A stretch of 64,000 nucleotides of DNA from Pardosa pseudoannulata (taxonomy: Eukaryota; Arthropoda; Arachnida; Araneae; Lycosidae), in the NCBI GenBank assembly GCA_032207245.1, contig CM063503.1, positions 62,393,730 to 62,457,729 on the forward strand. Direction: 5' to 3'. This document shows positions 48,253 through 60,406 of the stretch, in pieces. The position numbers and the translations under genes are program-made. Numbering within the stretch: the stretch's first letter is position 1; each line of letters begins with the position of its first letter. The notes beneath the pieces were generated by a model. The model was given only the letters and a program-made list of their open reading frames with translations. It was not told the origin of the DNA and did not search any database.

Positions 48253-48818
48253 TTAAAACGTTGACGGACACTTAGCCGTCAAAGCGAAGTCCACTGTGTG
48301 GCATGACGGCAATAGCCGTCCAAAAAGAAACTGTCGTTTTTAGACACTACGGCTATAGCGGCACAAATGTACATTTACCGGCGTACAAGTGGAAGCCTTG
48401 TGTCATGTTTTGGAAACAATTTTTTAAGGTTGAATTTCATTTTCCACACTGAAAATATGTAATTTTAAAATTATAATAAATTTTTTTGTCATTTATTTTT
48501 GTTTATGAACTAATATTTCAAATAAAACTCCCCAAAATACTTTGTTGCACACAAAAAATTGCTTATTTCAGTCATTAAACTTGTTATTTACGTGTTTAAA
48601 TTTTTGCTGTTATAGCCGTCATCGTCCCATTACTTAGTGTCTAGAGTCCGCTGGCGTCATGACGGTTATAGCCGCAACCTAATTAAACGTGCTGAATTAA
48701 TCAAAATTAAGTTTATTTAAGCAGAAAGAGTAAAACTATACTTCTAATATTCTAAAAATTACAAAAACATTGTTAATTTTCGAACTTCCCTTGTTCCTAC
48801 TGTCCGTCAATGTGTTAA
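48253..48818 (-). mobile_element. TTAA MITE (piggyBac type), family 2, reverse copy
   Basis: A 566-bp reverse-strand relative of 21814-22800 without the SINEs. Ends TTAAAACGTTGACGGACAC and, inverted at the right, TTAACACATTGACGGAC. Subterminal 'tagccgtc' motifs recur in both orientations. It approximates the SINE-free state of the family. Confidence 0.92.
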
Positions 48819-49712
48819 GTAGGCAATTTTATAGAAATTTCTTTCAAAATTTTGAATTTTTGAGATGTAGGCTGACATTTAGAGAATAAACAATGAATAT
48901 TATAAGAAATTGCGATATTTATTTCAATCCTCTGTTCTTTTGTAAAATGGCAAAATAAAATTACAGTAGAAAAAATATTATCGAAAATGCAAATGTCACC
49001 ATAAGACAGTTTAAAGGGCGAAAAATCCTACGTGACACTGTTTGTGTTTTATTAACAGTGACTGACTTTGCGTAGGATAGTGGGATTTGTAATAATTGGA
49101 AAGCTACAATTCCGCAGAATTGTTACATTACGCTTGGATTAGGACTTAGATTTAGTATAATTAGCCCTCGTATTGCAAATCGTGTAACGTAGCACACCTA
49201 ACCAAACTACGAATAAATAAAATCTGATATTTAAATTTTCACAATTGAGGGAAAATTTGAAAATGTTTTTTGAATTAGCGTCACGTAAATGAGCATTATT
49301 TCCCAACTATTTTTAAATGGTGTTACGTGTAAAAAAAGTTATGAAATGTCTTTTTAAACGGTTAATGTAAATTGGAGAAAATTTAGAAAAATCTGTAGTT
49401 TTCCTCTACTAGCCATTTTTTGCCGAGTAAGAGGCCAGTAGCATTTCCTTCAGGCGAAGCTACAGTAAGCTTTCAAATATATTTTGTTTCAATCAAGCTG
49501 CTTGAAAATTCAATATCGATAGCAATGTTTATTTAAATGTGTTTTAAACTTCAAGGTAAAATATTTTAAGTTATTGTTGCAAAATTTGCGTTATTGAAAA
49601 TGCTCTATGAGCATCAGTTTTCCACATACTTCGGGTTTTATTAGTTAACGTTAAAATCTCATGAGCTAAAGCGTCCATGGAAAATATTTCGAGGAAAATC
49701 AGAAATGCCATG
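48819..49712. other. AT-rich sequence with SINE scrap
   Basis: At 49152-49207 'attagccctcgtattgcaaa' and 'gtagcacacctaaccaaac' match the SINE 3' end; the rest of that SINE is not recognisable. Otherwise nothing was seen. Confidence 0.6.
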
Positions 49713-50696
49713 TTAACACATTGTGTACGGGTACATTTCGCAGCGGAATTGTACCGGTAGCGGGCTTATTGCGCGTAAATTTAGTTATTCAATTAAATCT
49801 CAATAGATCGAAAATTATTTAATTTTTTAACCAACTTTTCGTATTTTATATTGAAATATATAAACAAATATATAAATAGACAAATAAACAAGTATTTATA
49901 TAAATACAAATATATATATATAATAATATATGTGTGTGTATGTAAGGAAAATTCTCAGGGGTTTTCAAAACTTAAATCAAGGGTAAAAATTCCCGCGTCA
50001 TTTTCCATTCCCCTTTTTAACCCCTAACCTAAATTGACCACTGGGGTTACAGGTTACGCCCTCTGAGAAGGGGCCTGGCCAATTATAAACCTACATGGTC
50101 CTAGCAGACAATTTAGGAAATTTCCAAATAAAAAGGAGATACACGTTGGCTTAGACAGATTTTTCTAGAGATATTTTCACACAGATGTTGACCCAGGTGT
50201 TACGTGTCTTGTACATAGAACTACATGCTAATTGACCCTTCAGTTTGTCCCTATGATGAAGTGAGAACCCGTCCTTCAAAGTTATCTTAATAAAAGTCTT
50301 TAGCTGAAACAGTATCATTTTTATGGCCATGACTGCAACCCCCCATCGAGAAGTCAGTCTCATTACATATATATATATATATATATATACATATATATTA
50401 TCATTTTCGCAAGGATAAATAAAAAATTAATTTTAAATCTAAATTGATTTTTTAATCAACCTTCCCGTTCTGTGGTTCCGCATCGACTAACGTAAAAACT
50501 AGTTTTTATTTGTCTAAATGTTTCCAGAATCTGTGTAGTAGACAAAAACATTCGGCTTCGTTTTCCTGTATATACCGTTATTTTAGTACTCACAAACAAA
50601 CCATGTTGTTACACTAACCCGTACTAGTACGTGACCCGCACTCAAGTATCAATCATCAGAAAACGTACTAGTACGTGTCCCGCATACTGTGTGTAA
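49713..50696 (+). mobile_element. TTAA element (piggyBac type), family 1, with nested repeat
   Basis: Left end TTAACACATTGTGTACGGG at TTAA 49713-49716. The right end is degraded (cgcatactgtgtgtaaag) but still preceded by both cgtactagtacg palindromes. Its AT-rich middle is interrupted by the microsatellite-bounded repeat at about 49905-50400. Confidence 0.88.
49942..50366. mobile_element. Microsatellite-bounded dispersed repeat, copy 2
   Basis: Second copy of the 40312-40806 repeat, nested in a TTAA element. It is preceded by TA/TG repeats (about 49908-49941) and followed by (TA)n (50366-50399). Confidence 0.75.
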
Positions 50697-50905
50697 AGTA
50701 TACAAATTTACAAAATATTTGATTTTCTTAATGAAATTCTGCTCCTGTAAGAAATTTCAATTCCTTTAAGAACATGATTTTAATTTCCAATTCAATTACA
50801 TTTTCTTTTAAAAAAATATTTAACTTTCATTTTGTAGAATGTGAGGCAAACATCGACAAATTTTGAAAGGATATAGTAGTTAGAAATGCAGCTGGAGTGT
50901 TCCAG

Positions 50906-51338
50906 TTAACACTTTGACTGCCAAGCCAAAATTGCAAATGTTCACAACGGGGCCAAACTTTTTTTTTTTTTTTTGTAATTTGTATTTTTTCAACATAAAA
51001 CTATATATAAAAACAATATTTCAAAACAAACAATATTTTAAAACAAACTCTATTTATATATATTCCCTTTTTTGTTGCATGTTCCAAATATTTAATTTTT
51101 CATAAAACTTAGCTCATAAAATCGTCACATATACCAATTTGCGCAAACCACGTATACCTAACACATCGTAGGGAGCCCAACAATCAAACTCCAATACGAT
51201 TTTCATGTAACTGATAACATCTTTGATAGCCATGGCCTGAAGTGTTAAAACACCATGGCTATCATATCGGATAGCCAGTGTCTCAACGGAAATATCACTG
51301 GATATCACATATGATAGCCATGGCAGTCAAAGTGTTAA
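50906..51338. mobile_element. TTAA MITE (piggyBac type), family 4
   Basis: A 433-bp element with ends TTAACACTTTGACTGCCAAG and, inverted, TTAACACTTTGACTGCCATG, both at TTAA. The right third repeats the motif 'gatagccatggc' in both orientations and has an internal tgttaaaaca. A 64-codon minus-strand frame (51114-51308) overlaps these repeats and has no recognised domain. Confidence 0.9.
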
Positions 51339-53343
51339 CAGACAATTCTTTAGAAATTTTTTTAAATTATTGGTATAAAAAAATTGTAGGTTTCGGTAAT
51401 TATAATCATTATAGAATGATGAAAGTGAAGAAACGTTTTTGCTTCTCAATTTTAGTTATATTTCACTATTTAACTGGAAATAAATTTCAAAATTTCATTG
51501 CAGCTAAGTGTCCACTGTTTCCCGACAACGTGTATTTATTATTTTGATTGCTGTGACTCTCAGCTCTTGCAAATTAATGGGAGAAGGAAGGATAGATCAA
51601 AAGTTGACTTGTGGGACGCTGACCCTGTTGCAGAACTACTACTGGCAAGCTGCCAATTCATGACGAAATACACATCGCAGTCAGTAGTTTCGAAATCATT
51701 TAGAAGCGCTTTATGACGACTAATTTTCTGAGATTTTAGCAAACATTTATGTGCATTCAACTAAATATTCACGTTTTTATGGGTTTGGTAGCATAAAATC
51801 CTCCCCTCCCCCCAAAGTAAAAGGAAAAAAAAAGTTCTATTTATATAGGAATTTACCCGAAACTAATAATTTTTTAACCGTCTTATTACTTTAAAATCGT
51901 CAAATATCAGTTTTTCGATAAGTGAAAAAGCTTGGTAAATTGCTTTTTAGTAGTTCCGATGTAAAGAAAAAGTGTATGGATTAAAAAGTAAAACAACGTA
52001 TATGTTGGTTTAAAAACTTGAAGGTCCATTTTTCTATAAACATAATTTTTCATCTTTGTTCCAACAACTATTCTTAAACTATTGCATATATATTTGTTAA
52101 ACAATTTCAATGTGTGAAATCATTTAAAAGCTTCAATTTAAACTGTGTTTAAATTGAAGCTTTTAAATTGAAGCTTTTAAATGATTTCAAGTTTAAGCAT
52201 TTTAAGTGCTGAATTACGTACTTTAAGCTTTCACAAATACATCAATATTTTCTTATAGTTCTAATTATTTTTAATATATTAGAACTAGTACAACTATATT
52301 TTAGGTTCAAGGTGACTCAGATACTTTATAAAATTTTTCATTTACATTTTAAAATAAAACAGTAAGTGCATAATCTATATTTAAACTTCGAAGAGAGTTA
52401 TCTACTTCATATTAATTTTATTCTCATATTCAATTACTGAATATGTAAATTTATCGTGAAAATTGCATACCTTCAAAACATTTTGTTAAATATAACAAGC
52501 CGAAAACTATTGAAAATTGTTCTCCGATCTCATACTTAAAAAGTGGCAAAACCTCTGTAATTGTCCTAAAGCTTCTTCATTAATTGAAATAGCTGTTAAC
52601 GTATTTTAAGTTAAAGAACTGTAATCGATTACAGCATTTAAACTTCTCGCTTACCCGAACCTATTATAAGGCTACAAATTTATGTTTAAAAATTTGATAA
52701 TCATTTTTTATTTAAAATCTTACATAACTTGTGTATCTAAACTATCAACTATCTCTATCATGTATGACTCCAAATTTAATTTTCAGTAAGAGTTCGCAAC
52801 AAAAGATTTTACTTGAGGGGACATAAAAACCTTCGTAATGATAGATTTTGACCAAAAATATAAAAAGATTTTTTGTACTGTAAGAAACGATGTTAGAGTG
52901 TGCTTTATTATCAAAAAACATTTTACGAATAACAATTATTTTATTACACTAAAACCTTTTTTTGAAAATCAAAGTATTTTATAAAGTTACGGAGGGTTTA
53001 TTATCTTAAAGTGGCAAAATGATTGCTAAAACATAAATTTAATTTTGCATAATTTTAAATAATTTATTATATAAATGATATATAAATTTAAGTGAAAATT
53101 GATACCTAGTTTTGTTTCTATAAATTCTAAAGCTAAAATGAAAACATAAAAACTGGTTAGTATGCTGTGCTCTAGGAACATTTTAAAAGAATATTGTTGG
53201 GAGACTCATTTTTAATTGAATAGTCTCCTATTTTAATTAAATTCTTTTCTAATAGAATTTTGCGTTTACTTCCTGTAGCGTTATATATTCTCATTATAAA
53301 AATATTAAATTTAACCATTAAAAATTCAACATTCATTGTTATC
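51339..53343. other. Sequence with one weak exon candidate
   Basis: Contains a less AT-rich block at 51545-51720 (see findings) and a hairpin at 52116-52188. 53060-53215 weakly resembles 63150-63260 and may be an old shared repeat. Confidence 0.4.
52116..52188. repeat. Long imperfect hairpin with internal duplication
   Basis: The left arm (52116-52143, starting gaaatcatttaaaagc) pairs with the right arm ending atgatttc at 52188 around a 3-base loop. The right arm carries an extra 14-bp duplication of 'aaattgaagctttt'. Confidence 0.85.
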
Positions 53344-53834
53344 TTAACACATTGTGTGCGGGTACATTTCGCAGCGGAATTGTACCGGGAGCGGACGTTT
53401 TGAGCGTTAATTTAGCTATTCAGTTAAATCTCAATAGATCGAAAATTATTTAATTTTTTGACCAACTTTTCGTATTTTATATTGAAATATATGAACAAAT
53501 ATATAAATAGAAATATATAAATAACATCCATAAGATTTTTGTAAACAAAAATATTTTTAGTGGATAAATTTATAATAGTATCGTAAATATGAAAAATCAA
53601 ATAGAAATAGTAGTATATAGTTTTAATTTTTTCGAATTATGTTATAAACATTTTTACATTCCAGAATATATGTAGCAGACAAGAACATTCGGCTTCGTTT
53701 TTCTGTATATACCTTTATTTTTGTACCCACGAATAAATCACTTTGTTACACTAACCCGTACTAGTACGTGACACGCACTCAAGTATCAATTGTCATAAAA
53801 CGTACTAGTACCTGTCCCGCATACAATGTGTTAA
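53344..53834 (+). mobile_element. TTAA MITE (piggyBac type), family 1
   Basis: A 491-bp copy with ends TTAACACATTGTGTGCGGG and, inverted, TTAACACATTGTATGCGGG, each at TTAA. Both subterminal cgtactagtac palindromes are visible. The transposase-coding block is deleted. Confidence 0.93.
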
Positions 53835-54812
53835 TAGGATCAAGATAAACAAGTGTTTTCTACATAATTGAAACACCAATTCAAATATGCCGATACGCAA
53901 TTTTCCGATTTGCCGATATGTAATTTTCTACATAACTTGAAATACCAATTCAAATATGTCGATATACAAAATATTTTAATATTCATAAGTGAGCCAGCGT
54001 TAACGAAAACTGTACCATTGCTGACGTGGGGATGCTTCCACGGAAGGGGGAGAAAGTTAAAGCTATCTTTCAGACATTAAAGCAATATTTGTTCAGGTAC
54101 TAAATGAGTCATAAATGAGTCATCAAAGAGATCGTCAGAGCGTTTAATTCCCGAGAATCCATCAAACATGTAGATTAAACACGTCAAGTAGAGGGATATT
54201 GTCGGAACCAATATTCGACTGCAAGGAGCGACGTCACTCTCTTTGATATTGAACTTCCTAATACAATTCGTAAGTTCGCTGAATGATCTAATTCCGGAAG
54301 GAATACATGTGCACTTGATACTCCAGAGTAGAGTTTCTCAAACTGCTCCGCAAAAAAAGGTGATACATGTTTAAAATTAAAAACAATTTTATCAAATGCA
54401 TTTTAAAGTTTAAAAGTAAGACTTTTCACAAGCATTTTTCTCGAACAAAATGGGACAAAAAAAAATGAATTTATCCTTTTCGCTGTTGGTGTATAATAAA
54501 ATATAGAATATAAATCATTTATATCGGTCATTGACTATGGAAAAAGGTAATTGGCATTCTGTCAGTTTCGTCTTTACTAAAATAAAATATAGCTAATTTC
54601 TCGATGCAGAATAAGATTTTCAGTTATAACTGTATTAATTCCAATCAGATATAATCTCATTGTAGAAATCATAACTGCCCATCCTTCACATTAAATAAGT
54701 TTTATGAAATTAAGTAAAAGTTTTTAACATTGAATAATACGAGATTAATGAAATAACAAAATGTGGATTTGCAATATCTACCCTAAATTTTTTCTAATGT
54801 CTGTTCTATCTA
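53835..54812. other. Sequence with hAT-like scrap
   Basis: 54329-54460 ('agagtttctcaaactgctcc' onward) is a diverged relative of the repeated unit at 61451-62343. Nothing else was recognised. Confidence 0.5.
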
Positions 54813-55245
54813 CAAGGGGCGTTCCGAAAATAAGCTTCGTGGCCTTTTTCTTATTAAGGAAACTTTATTGCCAAAAACAAATAAACGATTTCTTCGTGAA
54901 CTATATACTTTGCATTATCTTTAGATATAGTCGCAACCGACACTGAGATATTTGTCGTATCGTGCAAGCAGTTTGAAGAAATCACTCTGGTAATACTGTG
55001 TCCTGCGTTCCAAAGACTTTTCCCTCGGTTTGATCCGCTTCATTGTTTTGGAAGTGACTTCTCAAGAGTGTGGCTTTTAATGCAAGGAACAGCTGAAAGT
55101 CTGTGACAAGATAGGTGCTGTAGACAGAGTGATTGTCTCTCCCATCCGAAGCGTCGAATCTTATGTTGTGCGAGCCTTGATGTGTGTGGATTTGCTTTGA
55201 TGTCCAAGAACGCAGTTCATTCCGGATAACAGCACAAACTTCGAT
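54813..55245 (-). pseudogene. Decayed mariner element, transposase C-terminal half
   Basis: The 3' end has TA (54811-54812) followed by a mariner-like terminus, caaggggcgttccgaaaa. On the minus strand, broken by frameshifts, are: KANPHTSRLAQHKIRRFGWER-like sequence (55136-55198), matching the LLHDNARPHT-x-x-x-T-x-x-KIRRFGWE block of mariner transposases; a segment with DFQLFLALKATL (55051-55101), matching the SDFHLF-x-x-L block; and QSDFFKLLARYDKYLSVGCDYI before a stop (54921-54989), matching the mariner C-terminus. The conserved HDNA aspartate is changed. The N-terminal half and the other inverted terminus were not found. Confidence 0.75.
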
Positions 55246-55947
55246 TAGTGACTACGTTATTGGTACACGTCTGCTTGCCAGCCATCGTGATTCGAACTCT
55301 AATGACCTGGGGCACGCCAGTCTGCTTTTCACATTTCTTCGGCGTCCTGCGCAGGCATCATCCTCCTGAGTTGACATTATTTTCGTCGTCGAACCATGAG
55401 CGGGTTTTGGATTGCTTGTTTCACTTGGTGTACCATCTGCTCTATCAAAAAAAAGGGAACGTTCTTTGTACAGTAGAAAATTAATGTATAAAAGTTAGTA
55501 TTGTGCCACAAAAACAACGACGGGTGCTGACGGTGTAACAAGTGTCAGCAATCTTCCAAAGTAAGGCGGACACCTAAATTTCCTTGGGGGCGGCGTAAAT
55601 TTGCTGGGGCTAGACTCAGCACAGATTATGCAGTCTACAGCAGAGTTCTTTAACACTTTGTTTTATTGGTGTTTAAAAAGTGGAAAAAGGAGCCGCTACT
55701 GATGCACGTTCGCTAGCTCAGTTACCAAAACAAACTTAAAATTCCCTCCCTTAGCCTACACAGAACACTTTCCAGACAGAATGCAAAGTAAAATTTGAAA
55801 TGGACAAAGTAAAAATTGCAAGTTCAGAATTTATTGATAGGAAAACTGAGGAGATTGCACTCTTGAGTTTCTTTTCTTCATAACGATTTAGTATTTAAAA
55901 ATGTGGTTAATAAAAGTTTTAGTCAAATTTTTAATGATTTACTCGTT

Positions 55948-55949
<2 letters not shown>
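55246..55949. other. Sequence upstream of mariner remnant
   Basis: Less AT-rich up to about 55640. It may hold further decayed transposon sequence, but I recognise no motif in any frame, including the 61- and 78-codon plus-strand frames at 55184-55484. Confidence 0.4.

Positions 55950-56036
<87 letters not shown>
55950..56036. repeat. (TA)n(TG)n microsatellite
   Basis: About 30 TA units followed by about 10 TG units, without interruption. Confidence 0.97.
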
Positions 56037-56089
56037 AATATTAAAATCCCTTATTTACGTATTTTAATATTAATTTAATAACTTTTGTT

Positions 56090-56413
56090 CATAAAGTGAT
56101 TTCGGGGTTTGCGTGGTAATTCTGATTTTTCCCTCCAGACACGCTATAGACTTAGTAGAGCCTTTGTCTGGACTACTTTAACCAATAGTTAGCGAGTTCT
56201 CTTTAAACATGGGTATTTTGTATCACGTGATCAATTATGCTTAGGGATTATTCGTAGTCTTTTAGTTTAGGAATCCCTACTTGAAAAGTGTATGTGCGGG
56301 ACCAGATGGTCTATGTACACGAAGCTGTAAAGCTGTCTGCCTGTTGTACGGATTTCATGTTTATTACCAGAAATAAACTGTGTTGTGACCTTTAATTAGT
56401 CTCGCACTTCATC

Positions 56414-56415
<2 letters not shown>
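56090..56415 (+). mobile_element. Possible solo LTR or other retroelement end
   Basis: A less AT-rich block between two TA microsatellites. It ends with a polyadenylation-like 'ccagaaataaactgtgttgt' and then 'agtctcgcacttcatccca', a layout common at the 3' end of LTRs. No TG start, target duplication or second LTR could be fixed, so this is tentative. Confidence 0.3.

Positions 56416-56469
<54 letters not shown>
56416..56469. repeat. (TA)n microsatellite
   Basis: About 27 uninterrupted TA units, directly after the LTR-like block. Confidence 0.97.
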
Positions 56470-56471
<2 letters not shown>

Positions 56472-59388
56472 GCTGATCATTATAATTGACATAGTTTGTT
56501 TTTAAAATGTCTATTCTCATTTCGTTCTGCTATCTTTAAATAGATGAGTTTATTAGTAGCACCTATAAACTGTAGGTACGTAATTACAATCGGGAAGAAT
56601 CAAGTCACCAGGAAACCTACTTACCTAAATTTACTGAGTTTCGTGGAAGTGAGAAAAACTTGGCAATCTTTACAACATCGTAAAAGAGTTTGATCTTTCT
56701 TTTCAAAAGTTACGGCCAAAAGGTTTCCGATCTGAGTCAGAAGTAGCATTGTTTGCTATATCAAGAAATAGCAAGAAATATCTGTAGCATCTGGAATGTT
56801 TGTAAAAATTTATGTTAAGAGGGAGTTTATTTCGGAGATCTGTGTGGGCAAAACGTAAGTCAAATTGAATAATTTTGTTCTAAGAAAAGATATTTGCTTT
56901 CTCGCCTTGTCGTGTTGCACGAGTTGCAGCTTGTAAAACTCAGATCGTAATTCTACAAGTTTTACTCTACTGGCGTGGTGCCCATACGTTGAAGGTTTCT
57001 TCCAGAAAATATTGGATACAAGTATGAACACGAACAGATTTATACGGATCTAAAATATTATGACCTTTCTGGAGATTAGACATTTGTTTAAACTTTAAAA
57101 AAAAGAAAATTCTTAAAATAAGTCTTTGCAGTGAAATTTCGGGCACTTGTAGAGTTAAGAGCCCACCCGTATGAGAATAAATATATATGTATGATATTCT
57201 TGTATCATTAATAGCTGGAAATGATTTGTAGCTTTTGAATAACCATTTATCCGGCTATTGGCAATGATTCCGCGATTTTTGTTTCAAACGTACATCATAT
57301 ATTTAAAAAAAAATTATGTTGACACCACATACCTTTCTTGTACATCTATTACACTATCTTTTGTGTATTTCTGGCACATCATCAAATTTATCGTTTGCAC
57401 GTTGACTTCAGGGTTAAAAGTGGATTTCGTGACACATGGAATCAATGTTGTCTGAGTATTGCCATCTGGTGGAGACTCGAAGCGTTAATACTCGGTATGA
57501 TTTTGGTTATACACATATATTTCGTTCTAAACCGAAATTTTTCGAAATTGTAATATTTTCTTCACTCCGTACCAGGAAGTAATGAATAGTTAAAAACTCA
57601 AAACTAATCTCTGTAAATAAAATTTTTATTTTGTTTTCTAAATATGGCTTTAAACAGCATTGTTTCCACCGTTTAAATATTACTGTTAGAACTGTGTATG
57701 AATACGTCGGTATCTTTGAGTTGCATTGTTGTAGATCGGTAACATTAATGATTTATATTGAATTTTTAATTATATAAAGGTAAAAGGGTAAGTGCACAAC
57801 TAGATGTTAAAATACTCCTAAATACGAAAGTTCAACATTTTACCGCTGAACGCTTTTCAGTTACTCCCCATATTGTTTATATTCGTTACATAAAGTGCAA
57901 TCAAAAGAGATTGATAATATTTAGTATTGTTCCGTCTTAAATTCGAGATTTCAACAATTTACAATTAATTGTATTTGAGTTATAGTCCACAACATTAATA
58001 ACGTTATATTGAAATTTTTTTGTTATATAGAGGCTGGTAGCAGTTAAAAGAGAAGATACACAACTAGAAGTAAAATAAATGTCAAGGTACGAAGTGCTTA
58101 TCTGTTATCTATGAATATAAATAAAATGATGGAATTTTTGCGTCTATGCACGAGAGACTGAACGGACCATGATGCAGCTTTTTCTAATTTCTTAATCGTT
58201 GAGAAATCAACTGGGACATTTATTTTCCGAAAATTCGAATTAGTTTTACATAATTACCATTTATATGTGATTTTTTTTATACATTTTCTTTTGACCGTAT
58301 AGACTGAGAAATCGCACTGTTTATGATATGTCTCATTTTTAAACTAAGAAAATTTTCTTTCAGTTAATAGTTTTCGCAAATTTATAGAGCTTATGACTAT
58401 GGCTTATTTCTAAATTTTAATTAATTTTGAATCCGCTACATGAAAAATCCCTTTTACATCTAGTCATCAACATTTATTCGGTCATAAATTCATACGTTAT
58501 AATTTATTTGAAGGGAAAAATACATAGCCCTGAAAAGTATTTTTCGAAAGTACATGTGACATTTTATACGCGCGTGCGCGCACACACATACACGGATATA
58601 TAGAGGCGTTTCTTTAATAAATTTTTTTTTTTCGAAAATAGTAGACATATTGATAGGTAATTTATATTATGTGTTATTAAAAATATTCATTTTCCCAAGG
58701 TGAATACTTTTAAATTATCTGAAACTATTCATATTACGCGAAAATGAGTCTTGAATGCGAAAATGTTTTGCTTTTTTCTAATTAATGATTATTTTTGGAG
58801 AAATATCAAACCACTTCGATCTGCTTTCAGCCACTACTTCGTATGTAACTTGTTAACCTTCTCCGGAGGTCTAATCATGGCCGATTCTAATTACTTTCCT
58901 TCTTAATAACACTTCTGATTTGATGATGGACAATAAATTTAAAACACTTTAGACTCATTGTGTGCTATTCAATTTACTAGTTCATATATTTCTGTTCGTG
59001 CACTTACAGCTGTTGCATTGAGTTTTTATAACCTCTAAGTATCAAAAGATGAGGATTTAAGTAAAACAACCTTGGTTATTGTACTTGAAGAAAGTCAAAG
59101 ACCCGTTTTTTTCCTCTTACTCTCTCGAGATAAGTGATTAGGTCAAATGAGCTGATGATTTATCACTAAAAAATCACAAAATTTAGGATCTACTTTCACT
59201 ACATGTTTTACAGTGCTTTTTTTATAAATTTATCTCGGTGAAAGACTTGTGTAGTTTATAAAATTGATTTATGTAAAACTACTAAATTAGGAGTTTTGTG
59301 TACTCTTTATTACTTTAACCCTTTGTATCTAAACAACGAATTAAAAAAAATAGTTCCTCGATTGTTAGAAAACATATTAAGTTATCTG
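56470..59388. other. AT-rich sequence without recognised feature
   Basis: Several frames of 65-73 codons have no recognisable domains. A short alternating CG/CA tract lies at about 58570-58592. No element termini were found. Confidence 0.5.
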
Positions 59389-60169
59389 CATGGTTTCCGC
59401 GCACATGGAAAGTCAGGGAAAGTCATGGAAAATCATGGATTAATTTTGTCATGGAAATTCTTGATTTTTTCAAGTAAAATGAGTAAAAGTCATGGAAAGT
59501 CATGGATCCGCTAAACTACCGATTAAAAAGATGCATTGAATTGTTTAATTCTATTTTTACTTGTCATTTGGCTAAAGTTGCTGAGTTTGGTATTTATGTA
59601 TTATCTTATTGACCATATTGCTAAGTAAAATTTGTTCACCAAGGAAACTCAAAGCAAGAAAGCTTAATGGGTGGGTAAATGTATATTATTGTTTTTTTTT
59701 TTCTTAAATTGTAGATTAAAATTTTTATTAATATAATAATTATTATTATTATTTTTTAATAAAAATTAGTTAAGATTTTTGCACAAAATATAAGTTTACC
59801 TCTAGGGATATTGCATATGAACATTATAGTTATTATTCATGGTCACCTGGATAATACCAAAGTACCCTGAATTCAAACTGGAAACATTTCGATTGAAAAA
59901 CTGCTATATGATTAAACTTAGGTATGTAGATACAATTTATTTTTATGTATGTGAGTTTATTAACACTTATAAAGTAAGTTTATAGTTTTTTTATGATAAA
60001 ATTCCTGTAATTTCTCTAAAAGCATATATTTTATTTGTATGTACATCAGAAGTTTTATTCATATATACTTTAACGAAAGCTTTTTAAAGTCATGGAAAAT
60101 GATCTGCTAAATCGGGGAAAGTCATGAAAAGTCATGAATTTGAAAAATTTTATTTTGGCAGATACCCTG
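59389..60169. mobile_element. hAT-like element rich in 'gtcatgg' motifs
   Basis: A 781-bp element with left end catggtttccgcgc and right end ggcagataccctg (inverted cagggtatctgcc), so similar hAT-like termini with one decayed base. A 6-bp direct repeat, tatctg, abuts both ends (59383-59388 and 60170-60175). 'aagtcatgg'-type motifs recur at both ends. A partial copy is fused into 4745-5411. No coding capacity. Confidence 0.65.
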
Positions 60170-60337
60170 TATCTGATACAATCTAAAGGAAATCTTTACT
60201 AATAAAAGCGTCATTTTTGCTTGATGATAATTTTTTAATGCTTAATAAAACTTTACAAAAAAAATGTGATATATTCAAGATTTGTTTAATCCCTATTGTG
60301 CTAAAATTATTTATCTTGATTTAATGTAAAATGCATT

Positions 60338-60406
60338 CCAGGTCCAACTGCTTCATAAATTCGAGGACAGACGGACAGATAACTTAGGCTATTATTGTAT
60401 AGAGGA
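60338..60406 (-). mobile_element. Helitron 5' end fragment
   Basis: The inverse reads TCCTCTATACAATAATAGCC, then 'taagttatctgtccgtctgt' and on to 'ttggacctggaatg', the first ~70 bp of the 29269 family. The rest is missing. Confidence 0.8.

Noticed and set aside
51114..51308. 64-codon frame in the family-4 TTAA MITE as a protein
   Set aside because: It overlaps the inverted subterminal motifs of the MITE and has no recognisable transposase similarity.
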